This document shows positions 36,551-44,933 of a stretch of DNA of 64,000 nucleotides, piece by piece. The translations under genes were made by a program, and so were the position numbers. The notes below the pieces were generated by a model. That model was given only the letters and a program-made list of their open reading frames with translations, was not told the DNA's origin and did no database searches. Origin of the DNA: Microcella alkaliphila (GTDB lineage Bacteria > Actinomycetota > Actinomycetes > Actinomycetales > Microbacteriaceae). The number at the start of each line of letters is the position of its first letter. Position 1 is the stretch's first letter. Location of the stretch: NCBI RefSeq assembly GCF_002355395.1, contig NZ_AP017315.1, positions 1 to 64,000 of the forward strand, read 5' to 3'.

Positions 36551-37693
36551 CTACGAGGCCGACTCATCCCCGTCGGCGGGCGCCTCGCCGGCGACCGGGC
36601 CTCCGCGACGGGCGCGGCCCCGCGCATCCTCGGTGTTGACGGGCGCAGCCTCGCCCAGCTCGACGCGCTGCGTCGGCAGGGCCTCGGGCGCCTCGCGACG
36701 CACCCAGTCGACGAGTTTCTCGCGCACCAGAATCTGCAGGTCCCAGAGGTCGCTTGAGTTGCGGGCGCTGACGAGCGGGCGGACGCGCACGTGGCCGCCG
36801 ATCGCGCTCGTGACCGCGATGCTCGCGACGCGCTCATCCCAGAGGGGCGATGCCTCGACGATGCGGGTCAGCTCGGCGCGCATCGCGTCGACGTCGATGC
36901 GCCAGTCGACATCGAGCTCGACGGTGCCCATGAGCTCGGATGCGCTGCGGGTCCAGTTCGCGAACGGCGTCGTCGTGAAGTAGGTCGACGGCAGAACGAG
37001 GCGCCGCTGGTCCCAGATGCGCACGACAACGTACGTGAGCGTGATGTCTTCGACCCGGCCGAACTCGCCCTCAACGACGACAACGTCATCGAGCCGAATG
37101 GCGTCACTGAAGGCCAACTGCATGCCGGCGAACACATTGGCGAGGGTCGACTGGGCAGCGAGACCCGCGATCACTGACGCAAGACCCGCCGAGGCGAGCA
37201 GACTGGCGCCGGCGGCCTGCGCGCCGGGGAAGGTCAGTAGCGCCGCGGCGATCGCGAGCAGACCGATGATCACAACGACGACCCGACTGATGAGTCGCAG
37301 CTGCGTCTGCATGCGCCGCGCGACGCGGTTGTCGTCGACCGTGATGTCGTAGCGCCGCAGCACGCGGTCGAAGAAGAGCTGCACGACCGCGGTGATGAAC
37401 CACGCCGCCGCGAGAATCACGAGAATGCGGAACGTCTGGTTGATCGCCGGCCGCCAGTCAGGCTCGGGCAGCGTCAGCGCGACAGCAATCCAGACCCCGA
37501 TGAGGCCGAGCAGGATGCGCAGCCTCCTCCTCGGCGGACCGAACGTCGCGTAGGTGCCCGCCCACTTCCGCGAGGCGATGCGCGCGACGAGCGCGAGCAT
37601 CCCCGTCACGACGATGACGATGCCGAGCGCGATCGCGACGGCGATCGCAAGGCCCGGCCAGCTCTGCCAGGTGAAGGTGTCGATGTCGGGCAC
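36551..37693 (-). CDS. MscS-type mechanosensitive channel
   Basis: A 380-residue membrane protein from GTG 37693, which has a GGGAGG ribosome site. An earlier frame start would extend across the purS promoter. Four hydrophobic helices occupy residues about 10-165. The pore-lining helix is AGASLLASAGLASVIAGLAAQ, rich in Gly/Ala as in MscS TM3. It is followed by the beta domain signature GDVV-like text (LDDVVVVEGEFGRVEDITLTYVVVR). The C-terminal tail is charged. It releases solutes on osmotic downshock. Confidence 0.88.
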   Translation of the reverse strand: MPDIDTFTWQSWPGLAIAVAIALGIVIVVTGMLALVARIASRKWAGTYATFGPPRRRLRILLGLIGVWIAVALTLPEPDWRPAINQTFRILVILAAAWFITAVVQLFFDRVLRRYDITVDDNRVARRMQTQLRLISRVVVVIIGLLAIAAALLTFPGAQAAGASLLASAGLASVIAGLAAQSTLANVFAGMQLAFSDAIRLDDVVVVEGEFGRVEDITLTYVVVRIWDQRRLVLPSTYFTTTPFANWTRSASELMGTVELDVDWRIDVDAMRAELTRIVEASPLWDERVASIAVTSAIGGHVRVRPLVSARNSSDLWDLQILVREKLVDWVRREAPEALPTQRVELGEAAPVNTEDARGRARRGGPVAGEAPADGDESAS

Positions 37694-37807
37694 GAAGCCT
37701 CCCGTTCCGGTTTCCTGATCGGTGGTCGTCGGTCGGTCAGCCCACCGTAACCGCGCCGGTAGAGTGAATGCTGACCCCACCCGCTGCCGCGCATCCGAGG
37801 AGCCGCC

Positions 37808-38080
37808 GTGCCCACCATCGTCGTCGAGGTCATGCCGAAGGCCGAACTGCTCGACCCGGCCGGCAAGGCCGTCGCCGGGGCGATTCACCGCCTGGGCGAG
37901 AGTCGCATCACCGACGTTCGCCTCGGCAAGCGCTTCGAACTGCACGTGGATGGCGAGGTTGACGACGCCCTCCTCGACACGGCCCGGCAGCTCGCCGCCG
38001 ACCTGCTCTCGAACGGTGTCATCGAAGACGTCGTCAGCGTGCACGTGGCCGAGCAGGCCGCCGCAGGCGCGGGCGCGTGA
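37808..38080 (+). CDS. purS: FGAM synthase subunit PurS
   Basis: A 90-residue PurS beginning [18 protein letters not shown] with the conserved [19 protein letters not shown] centre. PurS bridges PurQ (glutaminase) and PurL (synthetase). GTG 37808 follows a GAGGAG site. Its stop overlaps the purQ GTG by GTGA. It is divergent from the MscS-type gene; the 114-base spacer has a candidate -10 TAGAGT (37759-37764). Confidence 0.94.
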   Translation: MPTIVVEVMPKAELLDPAGKAVAGAIHRLGESRITDVRLGKRFELHVDGEVDDALLDTARQLAADLLSNGVIEDVVSVHVAEQAAAGAGA

Positions 38081-38778
38081 CCATGCGCGTCGGAGTCGTC
38101 ACCTTCCCCGGGTCGCTCGACGACCGCGACGCGATGCGCGCCGTGCGCCTCGCCGGGGCCGAGCCTGTCGCTCTGTGGCACGGCGAGCACGACCTGAAGG
38201 GCGTCGACGCGATCGTCTTGCCCGGCGGCTTCAGTTACGGCGATTACCTGCGCGCCGGCGCGATCGCGGCCCGCTCGCCGATCATGGCCGAGGTCATCGA
38301 CGCGGCGAACGGCGGGATGCCCGTGCTCGGCATCTGCAACGGCTTCCAGATCCTCGTCGAGGCACACCTGCTGCCCGGCGGCCTGATTCGCAACGACCAC
38401 GGCGACTTCATCCGCCGCGACCAGCGCCTGCGCGTGGAGTCGACCGCGTCCGCGTGGACCAACGGCTTCACCGAGGGCCAAGAGATCGTGATCCCGCTGA
38501 AGAACGGCGAGGGCGGGTACATCGCCGACGAGGCAACGCTTGACCGGCTCGAGGGCGAGGGGCTCGTCGCGTTCCGCTACCTCGACGTGAACCCGAACGG
38601 GTCGCTCCGCGACATCGCGGGCCTGCGCAACGAGCGCGGCAACGTGGTGGGCCTCATGCCGCACCCCGAACACGCGGTCGAGGCGGGCTTCGGCCCCGAC
38701 ACGACGAGTGCGATGCGCTCCGGCACCGACGGGCTGACGTTCTTCACATCGGTGCTCAAGCAGAGCGTGCTGAACTAG
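38077..38778 (+). CDS. purQ: FGAM synthase glutaminase subunit PurQ
   Basis: A 233-residue class I glutamine amidotransferase. The nucleophile is in [11 protein letters not shown], the catalytic His/Glu in [10 protein letters not shown], and the N-terminus [16 protein letters not shown] is PurQ-specific. It feeds ammonia to PurL through PurS. GTG 38077 overlaps purS; ATG 38083 is an alternative. purL is not next: it starts 3.8 kb downstream, after the DUF3817 gene, the low-GC insert and a CPBP protease. Confidence 0.95.
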   Translation: MTMRVGVVTFPGSLDDRDAMRAVRLAGAEPVALWHGEHDLKGVDAIVLPGGFSYGDYLRAGAIAARSPIMAEVIDAANGGMPVLGICNGFQILVEAHLLPGGLIRNDHGDFIRRDQRLRVESTASAWTNGFTEGQEIVIPLKNGEGGYIADEATLDRLEGEGLVAFRYLDVNPNGSLRDIAGLRNERGNVVGLMPHPEHAVEAGFGPDTTSAMRSGTDGLTFFTSVLKQSVLN

Positions 38779-38783
38779 GGGTC

Positions 38784-39323
38784 GTGACCACCGACGCCTC
38801 CCCGGCGCCTGCCGCGCCGTCCTCCCCCGCTGGCTCGCCCCGTGCATCCCGTGTGACACCGAAGAGGCTGTATCGCGTGCTTGCGATCGCCGAGGCGATC
38901 ACCTGGACGTTGCTCATCGGCGGCCTCATCATTCGCGCGGTCGTCGGCCGCGAGGATGGCGCGATCTTTGTGACGATCGGCGGCAGCATCCACGGTTTCG
39001 TGTTCCTCGCCTACGCGGCGACCGCCGTCTTGACCGCGGTCAACCAGCGCTGGGGCGTGAGAATCGGGATGCTCGCGGTCGTCACCGCGATCGTCCCGTA
39101 CGCGACGATCCCCTTCGACGTCTGGGCGCACCGCACGGGCCGTCTCGAGGGCGACTGGCGGCGCGAAGAGTCGGACGACCCGCGCGACCGCGTGTGGTTC
39201 GACCGCCTCGTGCGGTGGATGCTGCGCCACCCGTACCTGCTCGGCACGCTGATCGTGGTCGGTGTCGTGGTGCTGTACGTCGTGCTGCTGATGATCGGGC
39301 CGCCGATTCCGAAGGCCGACTAG
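38784..39323 (+). CDS. DUF3817 integral membrane protein
   Basis: A 179-residue protein with about four membrane helices. RLYRVLAIAEAITWTLLIGGLI and SIHGFVFLAYAATAVLTAV carry the DUF3817 pattern (an early E-A-I-T and a central H-G), and PYATIPFDVWA and the C-terminal helix complete it. It starts 5 bases after purQ and is probably co-transcribed. Its last 100 bases (39222-39321) are repeated almost exactly at 41320-41419, on the far side of the inserted gene. The present 3' end may therefore have come with the insert. Confidence 0.85.
   Translation: MTTDASPAPAAPSSPAGSPRASRVTPKRLYRVLAIAEAITWTLLIGGLIIRAVVGREDGAIFVTIGGSIHGFVFLAYAATAVLTAVNQRWGVRIGMLAVVTAIVPYATIPFDVWAHRTGRLEGDWRREESDDPRDRVWFDRLVRWMLRHPYLLGTLIVVGVVVLYVVLLMIGPPIPKAD
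39222..39321 (+). repeat. Left copy of 100-bp duplicated gene end
   Basis: The last 100 bases of the DUF3817 coding sequence, up to the first base of its stop, match 41320-41419 at 93 of 100 positions by hand alignment. Six of the seven differences are silent and one changes Val to Ile. Confidence 0.9.
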
Positions 39324-41047
39324 GCACTCAATCGATACTCGCGTAGTCGGCTAGTGGGGGGCGCAGTCGCGACAACCTTGTTCGCCTCAATTAGGCGCCT
39401 GAGGTCTCGCCGCAAGACACCAATCGACAAGTTGGTGGCTGCCGCCAGATCTCGGATGCCTAGCTGCTTGCGGCTCTCAAGGACTCCAAGTATCACCTGC
39501 TCCGAGTCGGTGACCTGAAGCTCCAGGAACGGTAATGGAGTTGCCGAGAGCTTCGAACTGGGAATGAAGTCTCCTCTTCGGTCTTGTTCAAGCCACCCAC
39601 CGCGATTGAGACTCAGCAACAGACGCCAAGCGTCGTAACTGTCCATATCCAACTGATACCGGACCACTTGGTCATCGAGGCGACCTTTTTGCAGCGCGAG
39701 CGCAAGGGCAGCCAGAGACCGCTCGTCGAGGTTGGCCGCACCAACGAGGGCGAGATGCTCGACAACGTCGGGGTCCATCAGACCGTGGCGTGCCAACGAG
39801 GTAGTGAATCGAACATTCGTTGCCGTGAATGTCGGGAGCGGGAGCCCTTGCGACTTCATGGAGCCAACCATGAATCGAATGCCTGTGCCCTGGTTCTCCG
39901 AGACAGTTGAATTGTCAGGAAGGGGAACATCGGGGAGTAGTCGCGTGAGCCAGGAATTTCGTGATCGTGAAGTCCCATCTAGTAGCTCGGACTCACGCCT
40001 TCCGCCCCAAATTCCGCCCGGGTTAGAGATGTCCAGTCGATCCGGATAAAGCTCTATCTTCACCTGTTCAGATTCGGCGAATGCTGAATAGTCGCGATGT
40101 GCGAGCGAGTTGACGATTGCTTCCCGGACGACGTCGATCGGTATCTCGGGTACGTCAGTCGACGACCGACCAAGGCTTACGCGCCGCTTCGGCAGAGTCG
40201 CCTCGATCTTGCGAAGTGCATCGCTAATCATCCACGGTATCGGTCCGTCATAGGTCCCTCGGTCGAGCATTCGGATCTCGCCGCGTGCACCGTCGAGAGA
40301 CGATGCCGGGAAGTGCGCGTAGCTGATCATAAATTGCGGAAACCGCTCTTGGGGATATCGCCCCAAACTCAAGTAACCAGCCAAAGTAACCCCGCCTGTT
40401 TCAGGATCCAGCACGCGCAGTTTCTTGAGGAGGTCTTCATCGTTCGCCGAGACTGCTGCGAGGCGCGCTCGTGTTGACCGAACTCGAGTCACTAGCCCTT
40501 GAAGGAGTGCTTCATCGAGGTCGGTCAATGACACCCCCGGCACTACATCGACATCGCGAATTGGCTGGGAGCGATTTGAGCTGAGCAGGAAGATCGCATA
40601 GGTGCTCATTCGATGGTCGCCATCAAGGAGCCTTTCGAAGCTTCCTTGTTCCTTGCCTCGCTCCACGACGAAGCAAGGTTTCATCTCGGGCGGAAGTTCC
40701 TCCACTGTCGCGACTACAACTTCAGCGCCCTCAAACTCGAGAATCGACACTTCTACTATCGGGTCGGGGCTCAGTGAGGGCTGCAACTCACCCGCTTTAC
40801 GAGGGCGCACGAGTTCTTTGAGTCCATCTGCAATAGCGATTGCGTTAAAGCCTGGGGCAGGGTGAAATCCTGTCTCCTCCTCCAACCCCAAGATGAGAAC
40901 GCCGCCGCGCGTGTTGCTGAACGCGCTAATGGTTGAAGCAAGGCTCTTCGGCAGCTTGCCCACGGCCGCCTTCACTTCCACCGCATCAGTGTCACGGCCG
41001 TGACGACGTAACCGGGCAACCGTCTCGTCGAGTTCTTGAACGTCCAC
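39320..41047 (-). CDS. AlbA_2 (Schlafen-type) ATP-binding protein
   Basis: A 575-residue protein of the COG2865-like type. Residues about 20-150 are an AlbA_2/Schlafen domain (DAVEVKAAVGKLPKSLASTI, SAFSNTRGGVLILGLEEETG). A GHKL ATPase fold follows near 295-375: VREAIVNSLAHRDYSA (N box) and DRLDISNPGGIWGG (G1). The C-terminus is a winged helix (LGIRDLAAATNLSIGVLRRDLRRLIEANKV). Members are called regulators or putative defence proteins; function is unproven. It alone fills the inserted segment, on the opposite strand to the purine genes. GTG 41047 has a GGAGAGG site. Confidence 0.82.
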   Translation of the reverse strand: MDVQELDETVARLRRHGRDTDAVEVKAAVGKLPKSLASTISAFSNTRGGVLILGLEEETGFHPAPGFNAIAIADGLKELVRPRKAGELQPSLSPDPIVEVSILEFEGAEVVVATVEELPPEMKPCFVVERGKEQGSFERLLDGDHRMSTYAIFLLSSNRSQPIRDVDVVPGVSLTDLDEALLQGLVTRVRSTRARLAAVSANDEDLLKKLRVLDPETGGVTLAGYLSLGRYPQERFPQFMISYAHFPASSLDGARGEIRMLDRGTYDGPIPWMISDALRKIEATLPKRRVSLGRSSTDVPEIPIDVVREAIVNSLAHRDYSAFAESEQVKIELYPDRLDISNPGGIWGGRRESELLDGTSRSRNSWLTRLLPDVPLPDNSTVSENQGTGIRFMVGSMKSQGLPLPTFTATNVRFTTSLARHGLMDPDVVEHLALVGAANLDERSLAALALALQKGRLDDQVVRYQLDMDSYDAWRLLLSLNRGGWLEQDRRGDFIPSSKLSATPLPFLELQVTDSEQVILGVLESRKQLGIRDLAAATNLSIGVLRRDLRRLIEANKVVATAPPTSRLREYRLSA

Positions 41048-41319
41048 TCGTTGGGCCTCTCCACATCACTGACTGATCAGTTCTGCGTCACTTGCGTCAC
41101 TGTTGCATCAGTGTACTCACTGAACAGAAGTGACGATACTGATTGCCGAATGAAGGCAGAGACTCTGGGAGCTGGGCTCCGAATCGCACAGCAGACGACC
41201 TAGATGCCGCCGATGATCACCATTGTGCAGGTCACGATCGATGCGAGAGAACCTTAGACCCAGCGCACCGAACCCGGAAGAAGATCATCGAACCTGGCGG
41301 CCGGCTGGGGCGATTGAGG
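39322..41319. mobile_element. Putative inserted low-GC segment at the DUF3817 gene end
   Basis: About 2 kb bounded by the two 100-bp copies. Base composition is clearly lower than in neighbours (29 of 60 GC in the line at 40321). It contains one gene, the AlbA_2/histidine-kinase-fold ATP-binding protein, plus its repeat-rich promoter. No integrase, transposase or terminal inverted repeats are visible, so how it entered is inferred only from the duplicated ends. Confidence 0.5.
41072..41123. promoter_or_regulatory. Repeat-rich promoter of the AlbA_2 gene
   Basis: Within 52 bases there are ACTGATCAGT (palindrome, 41072-41081), two tandem copies of TGCGTCACT (41084-41092, 41093-41101) and TCAGTG-TACT-CACTGA (41108-41123). 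All share CACT/AGTG cores. They lie 25-76 bases upstream of the GTG start. The protein has a C-terminal winged helix, so autoregulation through these sites is possible. Confidence 0.5.
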
Positions 41320-41421
41320 CTGCGGCACCCATACCTGCTCGGGACGCTGATCGTGATCGGCGTCGTGGTGCTGTACGTTGTGCTGCTGATGATCGGACCG
41401 CCGATTCCGAAGGCCGACTGA
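41320..41421 (+). pseudogene. Orphan 3' end of a DUF3817 gene (right copy)
   Basis: It encodes LRHPYLLGTLIVIGVVVLYV and the end GPPIPKAD-stop, the last 33 residues of the DUF3817 protein. A weaker trace (GRLGRLR for DRLVRWM) reaches back to about 41299. There is no start, no ribosome site and no upstream DUF3817 sequence, so it is a displaced gene end. Because codon changes against 39222-39321 are almost all silent, the copies come from related functional genes rather than a recent internal duplication. Confidence 0.8.
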
Positions 41422-41486
41422 CGCCTCATCCACAATCCGCCGCGCGACGGATGCCCTGATCACGGCGACCCTGGCAGGGTGGACGG

Positions 41487-42407
41487 ATGCGCTCGATCCT
41501 CATCTTTCTTGCCATCGCGTTCGGACTGAGTTGGCTCATCGCCCTGCCACTGTGGTTCGGCGACGGGCTCTCCAGCCCCTTCTTCGGGCTAGTGGCGCTC
41601 GCGATGATGGCGACGCCGGCGATCGCCGCACTGATCGTCGTGTTCCTCGTCGACAAACCCGCACGGAAGGCCGCCGCTCTGGGCCTCTGGCCGATCGGAC
41701 GCCCGGGCCGTTTCATCGGCTACCTGGCGCTGGCGCTCGTCGTGCCGGTGGTGCTGATCCTGGCCGCGCTGCCCATCGGCGCACTCTTCGGCGTCTACCC
41801 GGCCGACTTCGTGAACTTCAGTGGCTTCCAGGAGATCACCGATGCGCAATTGGCCGCCACGGGAGCGCCCGCGCTGCCCATCCCGATCGGCGTGCTCGTC
41901 GCCCTGCAGTTCGTGAACGTGCTGATCGGCGCGTTCATCAATCTGATTCCCGCGCTTGGGGAAGAGCTCGGGTGGCGTGGCTGGCTGCTGCCGAAGCTTC
42001 TACCGCTCGGGGTTGCCCCCGCGATCCTGCTGTCAGGCCTCATGTGGGGGCTGTGGCACGCCCCGCTCGTGCTGCTCGGCTACAACTACCCGACAGCGCC
42101 GGGCTGGCTCGGTCTCGTGATGATGTGCGGCATGTGTGTCGTGGTGGGCGCCGTGTTCAGTTGGCTGCGCATCCGTTCGGGTAGCGTGCGGGCACCGGCG
42201 CTCGCGCACGGCGCGTTCAACGCGGCGGCCGGTTTCTCGATCGTGTTCGTCGCGGCCGGCTCGGTGATCGACACGACGCAGGCGACAATTCTCGGCTGGA
42301 GCGGCTGGCTCGTGCCGCTCGTGCTCATCATCGTGCTCGCCGCGACGGGGCAGTTCCGCCCGGCGCCGACGCCCGAGGCGCAGCCGCAGCCGGCGACGAG
42401 CCGCTGA
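41487..42407 (+). CDS. CPBP (CAAX-like) intramembrane protease
   Basis: A 306-residue protein with about eight membrane helices. The Abi/CPBP motifs are present: GEELGWRGWLLPKL (motif 1, paired glutamates and Arg), GLWHAPLVLLGY (motif 2 His) and APALAHGAFNAAAG (motif 3 His). Family members are glutamate-type intramembrane proteases, some linked to bacteriocin immunity. ATG 41487. It is co-directional with the purine genes and lies just beyond the inserted segment. Confidence 0.88.
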   Translation: MRSILIFLAIAFGLSWLIALPLWFGDGLSSPFFGLVALAMMATPAIAALIVVFLVDKPARKAAALGLWPIGRPGRFIGYLALALVVPVVLILAALPIGALFGVYPADFVNFSGFQEITDAQLAATGAPALPIPIGVLVALQFVNVLIGAFINLIPALGEELGWRGWLLPKLLPLGVAPAILLSGLMWGLWHAPLVLLGYNYPTAPGWLGLVMMCGMCVVVGAVFSWLRIRSGSVRAPALAHGAFNAAAGFSIVFVAAGSVIDTTQATILGWSGWLVPLVLIIVLAATGQFRPAPTPEAQPQPATSR

Positions 42408-42413
42408 CCGCGG

Positions 42414-42503
42414 CTACCGATTGATCGCGCCGCCCAGCAGGAACGCGCCGGCAAAGACCAGCACGGCGATGATCGCAAAGATCCACAGGGGCGACGCCTT
42501 CAT
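42414..42503 (-). CDS. 29-residue membrane peptide
   Basis: A tiny frame from ATG 42503 encodes MKASPLWIFAIIAVLVF...GGAINR, a single hydrophobic helix with a basic start and an Asn-Arg end. It lies in the 207-base gap between the CPBP gene (convergent) and purL (divergent). The ribosome site is poor, so expression is uncertain. The amphipathic, membrane-like composition is not typical of random frames here. Confidence 0.45.
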   Translation of the reverse strand: MKASPLWIFAIIAVLVFAGAFLLGGAINR

Positions 42504-42614
42504 GCCGCCAGCGTACGCGCGGCGCGTTACGGCGCGATGACGCCGGTCAGTCGAGGACCCCGCCGCCGATAGGATCGGAGCATCCGCCCGCCGCCTGCTA
42601 GGAGCGCCCTGCCC

Positions 42615-44933
42615 GTGAGCGAGAACGTCGCGCCCGCCATCCCCCAGCCCGACACCGTCGACAACGCGATCGCGACGCCCGACAAGCACCAGCCGTACGA
42701 CGCGCTCGGGCTGAAGCCCGACGAGTACCAGCAGATCCGCGAGATCTTGGGCCGCCGGCCGACGAGCGGCGAGCTCGCCATGTACTCGGTGATGTGGAGC
42801 GAGCACTGCTCGTACAAGTCGTCGAAGGTGCACCTGCGCCAGTTCGGCCAGAAGGTGTCGGACGAGATGAAGACCCACCTCATGGTCGGCATGGGCGAGA
42901 ACGCCGGAGTCGTCGACATCGGCGAGGGCTGGGCGGTCACCTTCAAGATCGAGAGCCACAACCACCCCAGCTACATCGAGCCCTTCCAGGGCGCGGCCAC
43001 CGGCGTCGGCGGCATCGTGCGCGACATCATCTCGATGGGTGCCCGCCCCGTCGCCGTCATGGATGCTCTGCGCTTCGGCGCCATCGACCACCCCGACACG
43101 GCCCGCGTGCTGCCCGGCGTCGTCTCCGGCATCAGCTTCTACGGCAACTGCCTGGGGCTTCCGAACATCGGCGGCGAGACCTGGTTCGACCCGGTCTACC
43201 AGGCGAACCCGCTCGTCAACGCGCTCGCCGTCGGGGCCCTGCGCCACGAAGACCTGCACCTCGCGAACGCCCGCGGCGTCGGCAACAAGGTCGTGCTGTT
43301 CGGCGCCCGCACCGGCGGCGACGGCATCGGCGGTGCCTCGATTCTCGCCTCCGACACGTTTAGCGAGGGCGGCCCCACGAAGCGCCCCGCCGTGCAGGTC
43401 GGCGACCCGTTCGCCGAGAAGGTGCTCATCGAGTGCTGCCTTGAGCTCTACCGTGAGGGTCTCGTCGAGGGCATCCAAGACCTCGGCGCCGCCGGCATCT
43501 CGTGCGCGACGAGCGAGCTCGCCTCGAACGGCGACGGCGGCATGGTCGTCGACCTCGACCAGGTGCTCTTGCGCGACCCGTCGCTCACGGCCGAAGAGAT
43601 CCTGATGTCGGAAAGCCAGGAGCGAATGATGGCGATCGTCGAGCCCGACAAGCTCGACGCCTTCCTCGCCGTCACCGCCAAGTGGGACGTCGAGACCAGC
43701 GTGCTCGGCGAGGTCACCGACACGGGCCGCCTTGTCATCCACTGGCGCGGTGAGAAGATCGTTGACGTTGACCCGCGCACCGTCGCGGTCGACGGGCCCG
43801 TCTACAACCGGCCGATGCAGCGCCCCGAATGGCTGGATGCGCTCAACGCGAATTCCGCGCGCGCCCTGCCCCGCGCATCCGACGATTCTGAACTGCGCGC
43901 CCAGGCGCTGCAGGTTCTCGGCGGCCCGAACCAGGCCGACGCGAGCCTCATCACCAATCAGTACGACTACTACGTCATGGGCAACACGGCGCTCGCGATG
44001 CCGGATGACGCCGGGATGATCCGCATCGACGAAGAGAGCGGGCTCGGCGTCGCGCTCGCCACCGACGCGAATGGCCGCTACTGCCAGCTCGACCCGTACG
44101 CGGGCGCGCAGCTCGCGCTCGCCGAGGCGTACCGCAACGTCGCCGCGACCGGCGCGAGCCCCCGCGCCGTGAGCGACTGCCTGAACTTCGGCAGCCCCGA
44201 GAACCCCGAGGTGATGTGGCAGTTCGCCCGCGCCGTCGAGGGCCTCGCCGACGGCTGCCTCGAGCTCGGCATCCCGGTGACGGGCGGCAACGTGTCGTTC
44301 TACAACCAGACCGGCGACGTGCCGATTCACCCCACCCCCGTCGTCGCCGTCATGGGCGTCATCGACCACGTCGACCGCCGCCTGCCCTCGGGCTGGCAGG
44401 ATGAGGGCGAGAACCTCTACCTGCTGGGCGTCACCCGCGACGAGCTCGACGGCTCGGCCTGGGCGGGCGTCGTGCACGAGCACCTGGGCGGCGTGCCCCC
44501 GCTCGTCGACCTCGCGGCCGAGAAGAACCTCGCCGGGCTGATGGCGGCCGCTGCCGAGGAGGGACTCGTCACGAGCGCCCACGACCTCAGCGACGGTGGA
44601 CTCATCGCGACGCTCGCCGAGGGAGTGCTGCGCTTCGGCGTCGGCGCCCGCGTGTGGCTGACCGAGCTGATGGAGCGCGATCGTGTCGACGCGACCGCTG
44701 CGCTCTTCGCCGAATCAGGCGCCCGGATGCTCGTCTCCGTCGCGAGGGAAGACGACGTCAAGTTCCGTGGCCTCTGCGAGGGCCGGCTGGTCCCCGTCAC
44801 CCGCATCGGCGTCACCGACGGCGAGATCGACGGGTTGGATGTGCAAGACCGCTTCACGCTGTCGCACGCCGAGCTCGGCGCCGCCCACCGGCACACGCTG
44901 CCCGAGCGCTTCGGCGCGGTCGTCGGGGGTTAA
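42615..44933 (+). CDS. purL: FGAM synthase large subunit PurL (small form)
   Basis: A 772-residue small-type PurL that needs PurS and Pur[31 protein letters not shown] (catalytic His) and [13 protein letters not shown] are the N-terminal AIRS-like signature. GFGEGGP-like text ([14 protein letters not shown]), GGNVSFYNQ and the C-terminal AIRS-C domain complete the double-barrel architecture. GTG 42615. It ends 4 bases inside the convergent aminopeptidase gene, the boundary between the purine region and the accessory catabolic cluster. Confidence 0.96.
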   Translation: MSENVAPAIPQPDTVDNAIATPDKHQPYDALGLKPDEYQQIREILGRRPTSGELAMYSVMWSEHCSYKSSKVHLRQFGQKVSDEMKTHLMVGMGENAGVVDIGEGWAVTFKIESHNHPSYIEPFQGAATGVGGIVRDIISMGARPVAVMDALRFGAIDHPDTARVLPGVVSGISFYGNCLGLPNIGGETWFDPVYQANPLVNALAVGALRHEDLHLANARGVGNKVVLFGARTGGDGIGGASILASDTFSEGGPTKRPAVQVGDPFAEKVLIECCLELYREGLVEGIQDLGAAGISCATSELASNGDGGMVVDLDQVLLRDPSLTAEEILMSESQERMMAIVEPDKLDAFLAVTAKWDVETSVLGEVTDTGRLVIHWRGEKIVDVDPRTVAVDGPVYNRPMQRPEWLDALNANSARALPRASDDSELRAQALQVLGGPNQADASLITNQYDYYVMGNTALAMPDDAGMIRIDEESGLGVALATDANGRYCQLDPYAGAQLALAEAYRNVAATGASPRAVSDCLNFGSPENPEVMWQFARAVEGLADGCLELGIPVTGGNVSFYNQTGDVPIHPTPVVAVMGVIDHVDRRLPSGWQDEGENLYLLGVTRDELDGSAWAGVVHEHLGGVPPLVDLAAEKNLAGLMAAAAEEGLVTSAHDLSDGGLIATLAEGVLRFGVGARVWLTELMERDRVDATAALFAESGARMLVSVAREDDVKFRGLCEGRLVPVTRIGVTDGEIDGLDVQDRFTLSHAELGAAHRHTLPERFGAVVGG

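Noticed and set aside
39322..41319. Insertion sequence or integrative phage element
   Set aside because: No transposase, integrase, terminal inverted repeats or tRNA; only the duplicated gene end supports insertion.
41143..41421. Separate 92-residue protein gene
   Set aside because: Only its last 33 residues resemble anything (the DUF3817 end); upstream part has no coding character and no ribosome site.
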